The notes beneath the pieces are model-generated. The model was not told the DNA's origin. It searched no databases and saw only the letters and a program-made list of their open reading frames with translations. Source: SAR324 cluster bacterium (GTDB lineage: Bacteria > Bdellovibrionota > UBA2361 > JAAZON01). From it: a DNA stretch of 15,352 nucleotides. The stretch spans positions 1-15,352 of the forward strand of contig JAAZON010000099.1 of NCBI GenBank assembly GCA_012797725.1, given 5' to 3'. Position numbers and translations under genes: made by a program. Below, piece by piece: positions 7,007 to 15,143 of this stretch; the stretch's first letter is position 1, and every line of letters begins with the position of its first letter.

Positions 7007-7048
7007 CTCTTCTTTACCGCAATAGTGGTTGTGAGTAGAATCTCTTCC

Positions 7049-8347
7049 ATGAAGATGTTCTCACTAGTCCCATCAAACATTCCTCATCAAAAGAGAAAAA
7101 ACTTCATCAATGTTCAAATTGACGCCATTGGAGTTGGAATCGCTTTAGCGGCCTATCCTTTTATTCCTGTCCTTCTTGCAAGACTTGGGGCGTCGAATAT
7201 GCAAGTTGGTCTCTTCAGTTCGCTTCCTGCCATATCGGGACTTTTGTTTGCAATTCCTCTTGGGCGCGTTCTTGAAAATACAAAAAGTATTGTGAGAACT
7301 TTTAGCCTTTCTAGGCTTTCAGTATTTCTATCAAATGTTGCCATTGGACTAAGTCCTTTATTCCTTGCTCCAAAGCAGGCGGTTATTTTGATCCTTGCTA
7401 TAACAAGCCTCGTGACACTTCCAAATACCCTAGTAGGCCTCGGTTTTACGATCATTATGAATGAAGTAGCCGGCCCCGAGTCACGCTACGAGTTGATGAG
7501 TAGAAGATGGGCTCTCATTCAACTGAGTTTTTCGATTGTAGCTGCCGCTGCGGGTTTTGTTCTAAGTAAAATTCCCTTTCCACTCGGGTACGCGGTTGTG
7601 TTTGGTTTTTTAACAATTGGGGCTTTGATTAGTTATAACTACTCTCGAAGAATAGAAATCCCACAAAGATCTCCATCTCGTCATGCGACTGCAAATAATT
7701 TCCCTGATAGAATAAGGACGCTCCATTCCTTAGTGCTTGAACATCGAGCACTTTTGACTTTCAACCTACGCCGTTTTCTTTTGTATCTTGGAGTCTTTGC
7801 CCTTACACCCATTTACCCACTTTTCTTTGTGCGGCAACTGCAAGCTTCAGATTTTTGGATAGGCTCAATCTCAACTGCACAATCTATCACATTACTTTTA
7901 GGGTATTTCTTCTGGACCGAAATTCGAAAGAAACAAGGTGTTCGCTCAGTTCTTGTTTGGGGAATGCTGGGTAGCTCTTTTTATCCTTTTCTTGTTTCCG
8001 CTCTACCAACACTCTCTCTAATTCTCATAGCAGCTTTCATTAGTGGGCTCTTCCAAGCGGCTGTTGATCTATTGCTTTTTGATGAGATGTTAAAACGCAT
8101 TCCCGCACATGAACAGGCCCCATTGGTCTCTTATTCTCAAAGCGTTTTTTATCTTGCGTCTATTATTGGACCTTTTCTTGGAACTTTCTTTGCGGAACAT
8201 TTAAATCTGATGGCTGCCTTGTTAATAGGAGCGAGCCTTAGAGCCCTAGGTGCCATATCATTTTGCAGCCTTGATACTAAGGATATAGCTGAAGAGCTTG
8301 TTAGGCCAGACGAGCAAATAGGAGAATTAGATCTCTATGGAAAATAG
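7049..8347 (+). CDS. Major facilitator superfamily (MFS) transporter
   Basis: This encodes 432 residues from the ATG at 7049, with about 12 hydrophobic helices in two halves. The N-terminal half starts NVQIDAIGVGIALAAYPFIP and contains a loop 2-3 region (ASNMQVGLFSSLPAISGLL, then GRVLEN) typical of MFS. The C-terminal half repeats the pattern (QASDFWIGSISTAQSITLLL, then WTEIRKKQGVRSVLV), with a basic central loop near residues 200-235. Substrate cannot be told. The frame is open back to 6965, but a start there would add an extra hydrophobic segment and overlap the divergent gene; GTG codons at 7025 and 7031 are alternatives. No strong Shine-Dalgarno precedes 7049. The 3' end overlaps the SpmAB gene by 11 nt, so this looks like the first gene of a four-gene operon. 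Confidence 0.8.
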   Translation: MKMFSLVPSNIPHQKRKNFINVQIDAIGVGIALAAYPFIPVLLARLGASNMQVGLFSSLPAISGLLFAIPLGRVLENTKSIVRTFSLSRLSVFLSNVAIGLSPLFLAPKQAVILILAITSLVTLPNTLVGLGFTIIMNEVAGPESRYELMSRRWALIQLSFSIVAAAAGFVLSKIPFPLGYAVVFGFLTIGALISYNYSRRIEIPQRSPSRHATANNFPDRIRTLHSLVLEHRALLTFNLRRFLLYLGVFALTPIYPLFFVRQLQASDFWIGSISTAQSITLLLGYFFWTEIRKKQGVRSVLVWGMLGSSFYPFLVSALPTLSLILIAAFISGLFQAAVDLLLFDEMLKRIPAHEQAPLVSYSQSVFYLASIIGPFLGTFFAEHLNLMAALLIGASLRALGAISFCSLDTKDIAEELVRPDEQIGELDLYGK

Positions 8348-9677
8348 AAATTCAACAGACAGATTGAGTGCGATGAGTGTTGTGATTGTAATTTTTATTG
8401 GTGGAGCGGTTCTATGTGCTGCTGCAACTGGTAGTATGAGAGAGATCTCTGATGCGAGCTTTAACGCTGCAAAGGATGCTGTAAGCCTTGCTATTAGCTT
8501 AATAGGTATTATGGCTTTGTGGCTTGGTCTGGTAAGAATTCTTGAGGTCGGAGGCTTTATGCACACCCTGGCAAGATTTCTTCATCCAGTGATGGCGAAG
8601 CTTTTCCCAGAAATACCTAGAGAGCATCCTGCTATGTCTGCAATGGTTCTTAATATTTCGGCCAATATGCTTGGTCTTGGAAATGCGGCCACTCCACTTG
8701 GCATCAAAGCCATGACTGAACTTAACAGAATTAATCCAATTCAAGGAACTGCCACAAATGCCATGTGCTTATTTGTGGCACTCCATACCTCCAGCATTAC
8801 ACTATTTCCCCTTGGCACAATTGGCGTTCGTGCCGCCGCCGGAGCACAAAACCCAGCAAACATTTTCCTTCCAACACTAATCTCATCAATCATTGCCACT
8901 GTTAGCGGCTGTGCTATAGCAATGTTCTTGGCAAAACGTGATAAGGGGTACATAGATGAGGTGGCGTCTACAAAACTGGACATCGAATTTCAAGTCCAAG
9001 AGGAGCAAAAGGAAACACCGCTGCAGGATTTTTCATCTTTGAAACAAGAAACAAACTCGAAGCGAAAATTTGTGGCCTTTGCTTTGATTCTTCTTTTGTT
9101 CTTTACAATGCTTGCTCGTGCTCTAAATACAGAAAGCTTGATTAGTTTTCTAAGAGACGATCTTCTCTCTTATTGGCTCATACCCATATTAATGCTTCTG
9201 ATTCTCTCCTATGGTCTCTATACGGGCGTTAAACTTTATGAAGCGGTTACAGATGGTGCAAAGCAGGGTTTTGAAGTTGCAATAAGAATAATTCCGTTTC
9301 TGGTAATAATCCTTGTTAGTATCGCCATGTTTCGAGCGTCTGGGGCCATGGATTTCGTTGCACAAATATTGGCCCCATTCACAACAATGATAGGAATGCC
9401 TGCAGAAGTTCTACCCATGGCACTAGTAAGGCCATTATCAGGCAGTGGAGCATTCGCTATAATGAGCTCTATTGTTCAGCAAGACCCAAACTCTTATTCG
9501 GCTTTCTTGGCCTCCGTTATCCAAGGCGCAATGGATACTACTTTTTATATTGTTGCCATTTACTTTGGTGCTGTTAAAGTATCTCGTGTTCGACATGCTA
9601 TAATTGCCGGCTTGAGTGCAGATATAATTGGTATCATTGCGGCTTGTTTTGTTTCTGCCTTTTTTTGGGGATTATAA
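8337..9677 (+). CDS. Fused SpmA/SpmB nucleoside-recognition (Gate) domain membrane protein
   Basis: This is a 446-residue inner-membrane protein made of two Gate-type halves. The SpmA-like half (about 1-205) carries LGLVRILEVGGFMHTL, NISANMLGLGNAATPLGIKA and VALHTSSITLFP. A polar linker (about 206-243) rich in E, Q and K follows. The SpmB-like half (about 244-446) carries GAKQGFEVAIRIIPFLV, MALVRPLSGSGAF and AMDTTFYIVAIYFGAV. In Bacillus, SpmA and SpmB are separate and needed for spore-core dehydration; fused homologues occur in non-sporulating Gram-negatives, where their job is unclear. The start at 8337 overlaps the transporter gene and is supported by GGAG at 8321-8324 (12 nt away, slightly long). 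Its TAA shares one base with the sbcD ATG (TAATG), indicating coupled translation. Confidence 0.85.
   Translation: MENRNSTDRLSAMSVVIVIFIGGAVLCAAATGSMREISDASFNAAKDAVSLAISLIGIMALWLGLVRILEVGGFMHTLARFLHPVMAKLFPEIPREHPAMSAMVLNISANMLGLGNAATPLGIKAMTELNRINPIQGTATNAMCLFVALHTSSITLFPLGTIGVRAAAGAQNPANIFLPTLISSIIATVSGCAIAMFLAKRDKGYIDEVASTKLDIEFQVQEEQKETPLQDFSSLKQETNSKRKFVAFALILLLFFTMLARALNTESLISFLRDDLLSYWLIPILMLLILSYGLYTGVKLYEAVTDGAKQGFEVAIRIIPFLVIILVSIAMFRASGAMDFVAQILAPFTTMIGMPAEVLPMALVRPLSGSGAFAIMSSIVQQDPNSYSAFLASVIQGAMDTTFYIVAIYFGAVKVSRVRHAIIAGLSADIIGIIAACFVSAFFWGL
9667..9671 (+). promoter_or_regulatory. Shine-Dalgarno site fixing the sbcD start
   Basis: GGGGA lies 5 nt before the ATG at 9677, inside the last codons of the SpmAB gene. 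It selects this ATG over upstream in-frame codons, and the resulting protein begins MRILHTADWHLG like other SbcD proteins. Confidence 0.6.
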
Positions 9678-10828
9678 TGCGAATACTGCATACCGCAGAC
9701 TGGCATCTTGGAAAACAGCTCCATCATGTTTCTCTTATCAACGATCAAGCAATTGTTTTAGACCAGCTTCATCGGGTGCTCAAAGAATATGAAATTGAGT
9801 GTTTGATAATCTCGGGGGACATCTTTGACCGTTCTGTTCCATCGTCAGAGGCGGTTGAGCTTTTTGATGAGACTCTTAGTCGTTTAGCCTTCGATTATGC
9901 AAAACCCGTGATAATAATCTCTGGTAATCACGATAGTCCTCCGCGTCTTGCCTTCGGATCAAAGCTTTTCAGTAAATTGTCCCTTCATGTAGTGACCTCT
10001 ATCGATTACATGAGTAATTTGATTAATCTCTCTGATTCTTACGGCATGATTTCAGTAATTGCACTTCCATTCATCGAAGAAGCCTTAAGCAAAGATATTT
10101 CTAATACCTTGGACAAGCCGTTTTCATACGAGGAAACCATCCAAGAACTTCTTAGAAAACTTTCATCCAAAATTCCAGCAAAGTCCCGAACCATAGTGGC
10201 TGCACATGCTTTTATCCAGGGCAGCATTGAATCTGAATCAGAACGCCCAGTTTCCCTTGGGGGTACAACAGCTTGTTCTGCACATATATTCGAAGACTTC
10301 TCATATACAGCACTAGGGCATCTTCACAGAGCGCAAAGTGTTCAAAAATCTCACATACGATACGCTGGCTCCATTCTTAAGTATTCAAGTTCAGAAATTC
10401 CTTATAAAAAAACTTTTTCGCTTGTGGATATTGATGCAAGTGGCAAGCCCATAATCGAAGAAATCCCAATACAACCAAAGAGAGATTTTCGCGAGCTTAG
10501 AGGCTTATTTACAGATCTCTGTAGGAAAGATTTCGACAACGGGGATCATGATGATTATTTTTCCATTATAATTGACGATCAAGGTCCGATCCTCGACGCG
10601 ATGCCGCGTCTTCAAGAAATTTATCCCAACGTTTTAGAAATTCACCGTGAAGCAATTGACAGCATCAGACATTACTCTGTTGTGACCAAGGAATTTCTCA
10701 AACAAGATGAAACTTCACTTTTCAAGAACTTTGCCCTGCAGTGTGCAGGCCTTAAGCTTAATGAAATGCAATTAGATATTTTAAAACAAGCATTGGCAAC
10801 AACTCTTTCCCGTAAGGAAGAAGATTAA
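9677..10828 (+). CDS. sbcD: Exonuclease subunit SbcD (Mre11-like)
   Basis: This is the nuclease subunit of the SbcCD complex, which cuts DNA hairpins and protein-blocked ends with Mn-dependent 3'-5' exonuclease and endonuclease activity. It encodes 383 residues. All calcineurin-like phosphoesterase motifs are present: D8 and H10 in HTADWHLGK, D48 in ISGDIFDR, N84-H85-D86 in SGNHDSP, H177 in VAAHAFIQG, and H215/H217 in LGHLHRAQ. The C-terminal part (about 270-383) corresponds to the capping and SbcC-binding region. Length is within the usual range. The start at 9677 is set by the Shine-Dalgarno sequence and conserved N-terminus; it overlaps the SpmAB stop by one base. sbcC follows after 2 nt, the standard order. 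Confidence 0.95.
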   Translation: MRILHTADWHLGKQLHHVSLINDQAIVLDQLHRVLKEYEIECLIISGDIFDRSVPSSEAVELFDETLSRLAFDYAKPVIIISGNHDSPPRLAFGSKLFSKLSLHVVTSIDYMSNLINLSDSYGMISVIALPFIEEALSKDISNTLDKPFSYEETIQELLRKLSSKIPAKSRTIVAAHAFIQGSIESESERPVSLGGTTACSAHIFEDFSYTALGHLHRAQSVQKSHIRYAGSILKYSSSEIPYKKTFSLVDIDASGKPIIEEIPIQPKRDFRELRGLFTDLCRKDFDNGDHDDYFSIIIDDQGPILDAMPRLQEIYPNVLEIHREAIDSIRHYSVVTKEFLKQDETSLFKNFALQCAGLKLNEMQLDILKQALATTLSRKEED

Positions 10829-10830
10829 TC

Positions 10831-13422
10831 ATGAGGCCTATTTCTATTACAATGAGAGCTTTCGGCTGCTACGCAAAGGAACAGACAATTGATTTCTCCC
10901 ACCTACCAGAGAGCTCACTCTTCCTAATTCATGGGCCCACAGGCTCGGGGAAAAGCACTATATTAGACGCCATATGTTTTGCACTTTATGGAAGACCCGC
11001 AAGCGAAGGACGGAAAGCAAATGAGCTAAGAAGCCAACTTGCCACATCATCACTGAGAACTGAGGTTAAATTTGAATTTAGCTTAGGTAGTCATGCATTC
11101 AGGGCTCAAAGAAGTACTGAACACCCAGTGAAGAAAAAAAGAGGTGAAGGTTTTACATTGGAAGCTGCAGACGCTGCTCTTTTCGAATTGAAGGATCCGG
11201 CAGTTCCTGACCTTGTTGCTAGTGGCATAAAAAAGGTCAATGACAAGATAGAAGAACTTCTAGGGCTTTCCTTTGAGCACTTTAGACAGCTTATAGTTAT
11301 TCCTCAGAATCAATTCTTGCGCCTTTTGGTTGCTGACACAAATGATCGTATCCAAATTTTTGAGAAGCTTTTCCAAACTGAAAGGTTTCGAAGGATCGAG
11401 GATGCTTTGAGAATCCAATTTAGCGAAGTTAATCAAAAGATTGCTGAGATCAAAGAAAAAAGAAATGTTTTGGCAGAAAGCGAAGGGGTTAAAAACATCG
11501 AGGATCTTCGCTTAAAGATCAAACTTTTGGAGTCTGATCTTATTGCGGTAAAGGAAAAAGAGCTCCAAAATGAAAATGCCTTGAAGTCTGCGCAGTCTGA
11601 AGAATCAAATGCAAAAGAGATAGTTCAAAGACTTAGGGAATACGAAGAAGCTCATGAATCCTATAACCACCTCAAGCTAAATGTTCCTTTAATAGAGAAA
11701 GAGAGATTTCGCTTGAATAAAGCAAGACAGTCGCAGGAAATTGAGGCTTCTTTTCTGGCCTGGTCTAACGCAAAGACTCGGCTCTCAAAAGCTCAGATTC
11801 TCTTAGATGAAGCCTCTGGCCAATTGGAAAAAGCAAAAGCTGTTTTTGAGGCACAATCACAACGGGAACAAGAACTTGGGAAACTCGAGAGAGTTTTGGA
11901 GAATTTAATAGAGAGAATTGGAGCAACAGAATTCAAGGCCTCTGCATGGACTGAAAAAGAGAAGCAATATAAAGCCGAGAGCTCCCAACTCAGAGCTCTT
12001 AAGGAGAAGCTTGAATCCCTTGAGAGTTCCTATCAGAACTTAACAGTCCAAGCAAAAGATATTGAGGAAACCCTTAATGCTAAGAAAGTATTGTGGGAAG
12101 GATCTCATGCAGCGCGCTTGGCGCTTCTGCTCAAAGAAGGAAAACCCTGCCCTGTTTGTGGATCTCAAGAACATCCCGCACCTGCACAGACGATAAAAGA
12201 GTGCCCCACTGATAACGAGATTCAAGCGTTAGAGAGCGATTCTCGGAGATTTCAGATTAAATTGCAGGAACTCAGACAAGAAAAGGCTCTGCTCAAAGAG
12301 TCGATCACGAGGCTTAGCGAAAGTACAAGCAATCTCTCCAAGGAGCTGGAGCTTGAACGAGATCTTGCAGAAAAGTACGAACACATGATTGAAGAAAGAG
12401 AGGCTACAAGTCAACAAATTAGCGCTCATCGCAAAGCTATAGAAGAAAGCAAAAAAGAATTCTCACTTGCGTATTCAACTCATAGCTCCAGGCTAGAAGC
12501 TCTGGAAACAGAAAAAAGAGACTTCGAACAGTTCAATTCTCAGTTCTCAATAGCACTTTCAAAGCAACAGTTTAGCGGCCTTGATGATTTCTTGAAATTT
12601 CGCCTTCCGGAAGAAGAAAGGCTTAAGCTTGACAGAACCATAAAGGACTTTGAGGCTAAATTAGCTGTAGCAAAAGACCGCTACATTAAGGCCAAATCAG
12701 TCCTAACTGAGGCTCCAATCCCTGATATGGCCGCAATTAAAAAAAAGAAGAAACAGGCAGAAGAAGAATATAAATTTTCTATAAAAGAAAGAGGCGTTCT
12801 TCAAGAGCGTATAAAGAGAAGCAAAAACAATTTGAGGAGTCTAGAAAAGATATTAGACGAACTCAGCTTAATGGAAAAGCGTTGGGAGGCAACAAAACAG
12901 TTAGCAGATATTGCAATGGGAAATAATTCTTTAAGGATTAGCTTTCATAGTTTCTGCCTAAGCGCTTTCCTTGATGACGTGTTGCTTAGTGCAAGTGAGC
13001 GTCTCCGAATTATGAGTGATGGACGATATGAACTCGAAAGGCAGGGGGATCCAACGGATCGGCGCATGAAAAGTGGCCTTGATATTCGAGTCTTCGATAA
13101 TTATACCGGTCAAACAAGAAGTGGAAATTCCCTCTCTGGGGGAGAGGGGTTTCTGGCAGCCTTGTCTCTTGCTTTAGGACTAGCAGATGTCGTTCAAAGC
13201 TACATGGGTGGAATTAGAATGGATACCATCTTCATCGATGAAGGTTTTGGGAATCTTGATCCAGAATCCCTTGATCGAGCAATTCAGGCCCTTGTAAGTC
13301 TTCAAAAGAGCGGTCGTCTTGTTGGCATCATCTCCCATGTCCCAGAACTTCTATCCAGAATAAATCTAAAGATTGAAACAATCAGTGGCCGATCGGGCAG
13401 CTCGGTCCGAACAAATTTTTAA
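10831..13422 (+). CDS. sbcC: Exonuclease subunit SbcC (Rad50-like ATPase)
   Basis: This is the SMC-like ATPase of SbcCD, which clamps DNA and gates SbcD. It encodes 863 residues. The N-terminal ATPase lobe has Walker A GPTGSGKST (35-43) and a Q-loop in LIVIPQNQFLRLL. Coiled coils rich in E, K, Q and L run from about 190 to 435 and 455 to 715, with a zinc hook CPVCG (C440, C443) at the apex. The C-terminal lobe has the signature LSGGEG (768-773), Walker B FIDEGFGNLD with D803/E804, and the switch motif IISHV. Typical SbcC proteins are about 1000 residues or more, so the arms here are short. A poly-A tract (8 A) at 12739-12746 encodes lysines. AGGAAG at 10815-10820 is the likely ribosome binding site. 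Confidence 0.95.
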   Translation: MRPISITMRAFGCYAKEQTIDFSHLPESSLFLIHGPTGSGKSTILDAICFALYGRPASEGRKANELRSQLATSSLRTEVKFEFSLGSHAFRAQRSTEHPVKKKRGEGFTLEAADAALFELKDPAVPDLVASGIKKVNDKIEELLGLSFEHFRQLIVIPQNQFLRLLVADTNDRIQIFEKLFQTERFRRIEDALRIQFSEVNQKIAEIKEKRNVLAESEGVKNIEDLRLKIKLLESDLIAVKEKELQNENALKSAQSEESNAKEIVQRLREYEEAHESYNHLKLNVPLIEKERFRLNKARQSQEIEASFLAWSNAKTRLSKAQILLDEASGQLEKAKAVFEAQSQREQELGKLERVLENLIERIGATEFKASAWTEKEKQYKAESSQLRALKEKLESLESSYQNLTVQAKDIEETLNAKKVLWEGSHAARLALLLKEGKPCPVCGSQEHPAPAQTIKECPTDNEIQALESDSRRFQIKLQELRQEKALLKESITRLSESTSNLSKELELERDLAEKYEHMIEEREATSQQISAHRKAIEESKKEFSLAYSTHSSRLEALETEKRDFEQFNSQFSIALSKQQFSGLDDFLKFRLPEEERLKLDRTIKDFEAKLAVAKDRYIKAKSVLTEAPIPDMAAIKKKKKQAEEEYKFSIKERGVLQERIKRSKNNLRSLEKILDELSLMEKRWEATKQLADIAMGNNSLRISFHSFCLSAFLDDVLLSASERLRIMSDGRYELERQGDPTDRRMKSGLDIRVFDNYTGQTRSGNSLSGGEGFLAALSLALGLADVVQSYMGGIRMDTIFIDEGFGNLDPESLDRAIQALVSLQKSGRLVGIISHVPELLSRINLKIETISGRSGSSVRTNF

Positions 13423-13788
13423 GCTCGTTATAACATAAATGGTCGAAAGCTTTTTGTAATACTTCTCTCTCTAACCATTCGACCTCTAATCAGACAGACT
13501 GCATCCGTTAACACGCGGGGTGGTAACTACTCAAAAAGTTCGAGTGGGAAGACTAATTCAGCTTTCGGCTGCACAGCTGCCGGCCCAACAGCCTACGGCT
13601 TCGGCGAACAGCTCTCAGAGTCGGATACGGAGTCAGAGATTCTGCTAACAGAAATAGAAAAAGTAGACCCAAAGGAAGCTTCGATAAAGCTCAGCCGAAC
13701 GGGAAGTCTGGCCCTTCATCTCTCGACCTTCCCGGACTTACTGAGCAATTACGCGGGATATTTAAAATTGTCACTTTGGACCTATGAA
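13423..13788. other. Gene-free, hairpin-rich interval, candidate structured RNA
   Basis: No convincing gene lies here, yet the stretch is more GC-rich than its surroundings and holds several inverted repeats. They are GGTCGAA/TTCGACC (13441-13447 with 13478-13484) and CAGC/GCTG (13559-13571). A stacked GCCG/CGGC encloses AGCC-tac-GGCT (13579-13605). TTCTG-ctaa-CAGAA lies at 13640-13653, AGCTT-cgata-AAGCT at 13677-13691, and CGGGAAG/CTTCCCG at 13700-13706 with 13728-13734. I could not match it to tmRNA, RNase P, SRP or 6S RNA landmarks. The frame following the sbcC TAA is open throughout (to 13878) but has no normal start codon until near its end. Strand is undetermined. Confidence 0.35.
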
Positions 13789-14457
13789 TTACGCTTTGTA
13801 ATGAAGCACCGCCATAGCACCAAGGATCTCCGTGCTACTCAATTGAAGATTCTTAAGTTCATACTTGCCCGCTTCGAATAAATGCACGGCATCTTCTTCT
13901 CCCAGAACAAACGGTGCGATAGCCAGCCTCAATTCATCAAAACAGCGCTTTTTAAAAAAAAGATTGAAGATTGAAGCTCCGCCCTCAACCAACAATTTCG
14001 ATATTCCTCTCGATAAAAGATCTGATAAAAGAAAATTTAAATTCACCTCACTAGCTCCAGCGGAAATAACCTCAGCCACTCCGCCAAGCTTTCCCCTCAG
14101 TTCAGATGAAGCCGAGTCCGCACAGTAAAGCAGCCGCGCTGAAGGTCCCATTTGAAAAAAATGGTTATCAGAATCAAGATTTCCGCTTCTACTGAGAGTA
14201 ACTTTACAGGGATTTAAAGGCCTGCCGACTGCGACCCTCCTTTCTTGTCTTTTGGGATCTCTTATCAGCAGCCTTGGATTGTCGCGCCTGACTGTCTCTG
14301 CTCCGACTAAAATTGCGTCACTCTGTGCGCGCAGTTCATCAACAACATCAAGATCCTCTTCGCTTGAAAGGATCAGCCTATCGCCCCGGCTTCTACCAAT
14401 ATAGCCGTTTAAAGAACATGCTATATTTAAGGTTATGTATGGTCTCTTTGCTTCCAT
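13789..14457 (-). CDS. RibD C-terminal-type reductase (5-amino-6-(5-phosphoribosylamino)uracil reductase)
   Basis: This encodes 222 residues, all belonging to the RibD C-terminal (dihydrofolate-reductase-like) fold; the N-terminal zinc deaminase domain of bifunctional RibD is absent. Recognisable motifs are ITLNIACSLNGYIG (8-21), the NADPH/substrate segment DAILVGAETVRRDNPRL (47-63) and KLLVEGGASIFNLFF (near 155-169). The expected reaction is NADPH-dependent reduction of the ribosyl side chain in riboflavin synthesis. The context supports this: ribB lies immediately divergent. The deaminase must be encoded elsewhere, or this is a paralogue acting on a related pyrimidine or pterin. The ATG at 14455-14457 is preceded by no clear Shine-Dalgarno; a weak AGG lies about 20 nt upstream. 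Confidence 0.85.
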   Translation of the reverse strand: MEAKRPYITLNIACSLNGYIGRSRGDRLILSSEEDLDVVDELRAQSDAILVGAETVRRDNPRLLIRDPKRQERRVAVGRPLNPCKVTLSRSGNLDSDNHFFQMGPSARLLYCADSASSELRGKLGGVAEVISAGASEVNLNFLLSDLLSRGISKLLVEGGASIFNLFFKKRCFDELRLAIAPFVLGEEDAVHLFEAGKYELKNLQLSSTEILGAMAVLHYKA

Positions 14458-14500
14458 TTTTGAGCAATAGCTTACCTAAGTTTTGCTAATTTCTTCAAGG

Positions 14501-14529
14501 CTGCCGCAAATGTGTACTTCACTTATAAT
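14501..14529 (+). promoter_or_regulatory. Candidate sigma-70-type promoter of ribB
   Basis: A perfect TATAAT at 14524-14529 lies 17 bp after a weak -35-like CTGCCG (14501-14506, 3 of 6 matches). Transcription would start near 14536, giving a leader of about 26 nt. That leader contains GGAGAG at 14551-14556, 5 nt before the ribB ATG. It is too short for an FMN riboswitch, and none of the conserved FMN-aptamer sequence was seen in 14458-14561. Confidence 0.5.
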
Positions 14530-14561
14530 ATAAGATAAACTCAAATGCTTGGAGAGCTCAG

Positions 14562-15143
14562 ATGGATTTTTGTACAGCAGAAGAAGCAATTGAAGAGATT
14601 AGAAACGGACACTTTCTCGTTGTCGTAGACAGTGAAGACAGAGAAAATGAGGGCGATCTTATCATTTCATCTCAATTTGCGAGTCCTGAAGCCATAAATT
14701 TTCTTGAGACTGAAGCGAGAGGGTGGATTTGTTGTGCCATGGAAGGCACCCGTCTGGACGAGCTTCATATACCCCTAATGGTGAGGGACAACACTTCCAG
14801 GCTCTCAACTGCCTTCACGGTTACTGTAGATGCAAAACATGGAACTAGCACGGGAATATCAGCATCGGATCAAGCTCGAACGATACAGACTCTTATTGAT
14901 CCAAAGACTCAGAGTTCTGACTTACTGAGACCTGGACATGTGCAACCCCTTCGAGCCATGAAAGGCGGGGTCCTTGTTCGTGCCGGACATACAGAAGCCG
15001 CAGTTGATTTAAGCCGCCTCGCTGGCCTTTTCCCCTGCTCTCTGTTGTGTGAAATAAAAAAGAATGACGGAGAAATGGCGCGCCTTCCAGAGCTAAAAGT
15101 CTTTGCAGAAAAGCATAATATAAAACTCTTCAGCATCGCATAG
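14562..15143 (+). CDS. ribB: 3,4-dihydroxy-2-butanone 4-phosphate synthase (RibB domain of an interrupted RibBA)
   Basis: This enzyme converts ribulose 5-phosphate to 3,4-dihydroxy-2-butanone 4-phosphate plus formate for riboflavin synthesis. It encodes 193 residues and covers the whole domain: the acidic catalytic loop [14 protein letters not shown] (21-34, including R27, E28, E30 and D32), [19 protein letters not shown] with metal-ligand histidine H143, and [18 protein letters not shown]. The start is strong: GGAGAG 5 nt upstream and a TATAAT promoter. The end is odd. The frame reads LFSIA, then TAG (15141-15143), then LISYRRRTD, which is how RibBA proteins join their two domains (SIADLI.YRRR), so the amber codon replaces the linker aspartate. 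The domain before the stop is complete and should be active alone. Confidence 0.92.
   Translation: MDFCTAEEAIEEIRNGHFLVVVDSEDRENEGDLIISSQFASPEAINFLETEARGWICCAMEGTRLDELHIPLMVRDNTSRLSTAFTVTVDAKHGTSTGISASDQARTIQTLIDPKTQSSDLLRPGHVQPLRAMKGGVLVRAGHTEAAVDLSRLAGLFPCSLLCEIKKNDGEMARLPELKVFAEKHNIKLFSIA

Noticed and set aside
6965..7048. Upstream TTG/GTG starts for the MFS transporter
   Set aside because: A start at 6965 overlaps the divergent gene and its Shine-Dalgarno site and adds an extra hydrophobic segment. The ATG at 7049 gives a standard N-terminus.
12739..12746. Run of eight A in sbcC as a programmed slippage site
   Set aside because: The downstream ATPase motifs continue in the same frame without any shift, and lysine runs are common in coiled coils, so there is no sign of functional slippage.
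13440..13788. tmRNA, RNase P RNA, SRP or 6S RNA in the gap after sbcC
   Set aside because: The tRNA-like ends and Ala-Ala-stop tag frame of tmRNA, the conserved P4 sequences of RNase P RNA and the SRP tetraloop domain were looked for on both strands and not found.
13865..14128. 87-codon plus-strand open frame antisense to the RibD-type reductase
   Set aside because: The opposite strand encodes a clear family member, and the plus-strand peptide has no domain character.
14458..14561. FMN riboswitch upstream of the riboflavin genes
   Set aside because: The spacer is only 104 bp and contains none of the conserved aptamer sequence; a plain promoter and Shine-Dalgarno sequence explain it.
1837..15143. 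Reassignment of TAG to a sense codon, suggested by the RibBA amber codon and the in-frame ATPase/permease TAG
   Set aside because: TAG is also the natural end of the solute-binding, GAF-like and MFS genes, where reading on gives only short meaningless extensions. TAG is therefore a normal stop here and the RibBA case is local.
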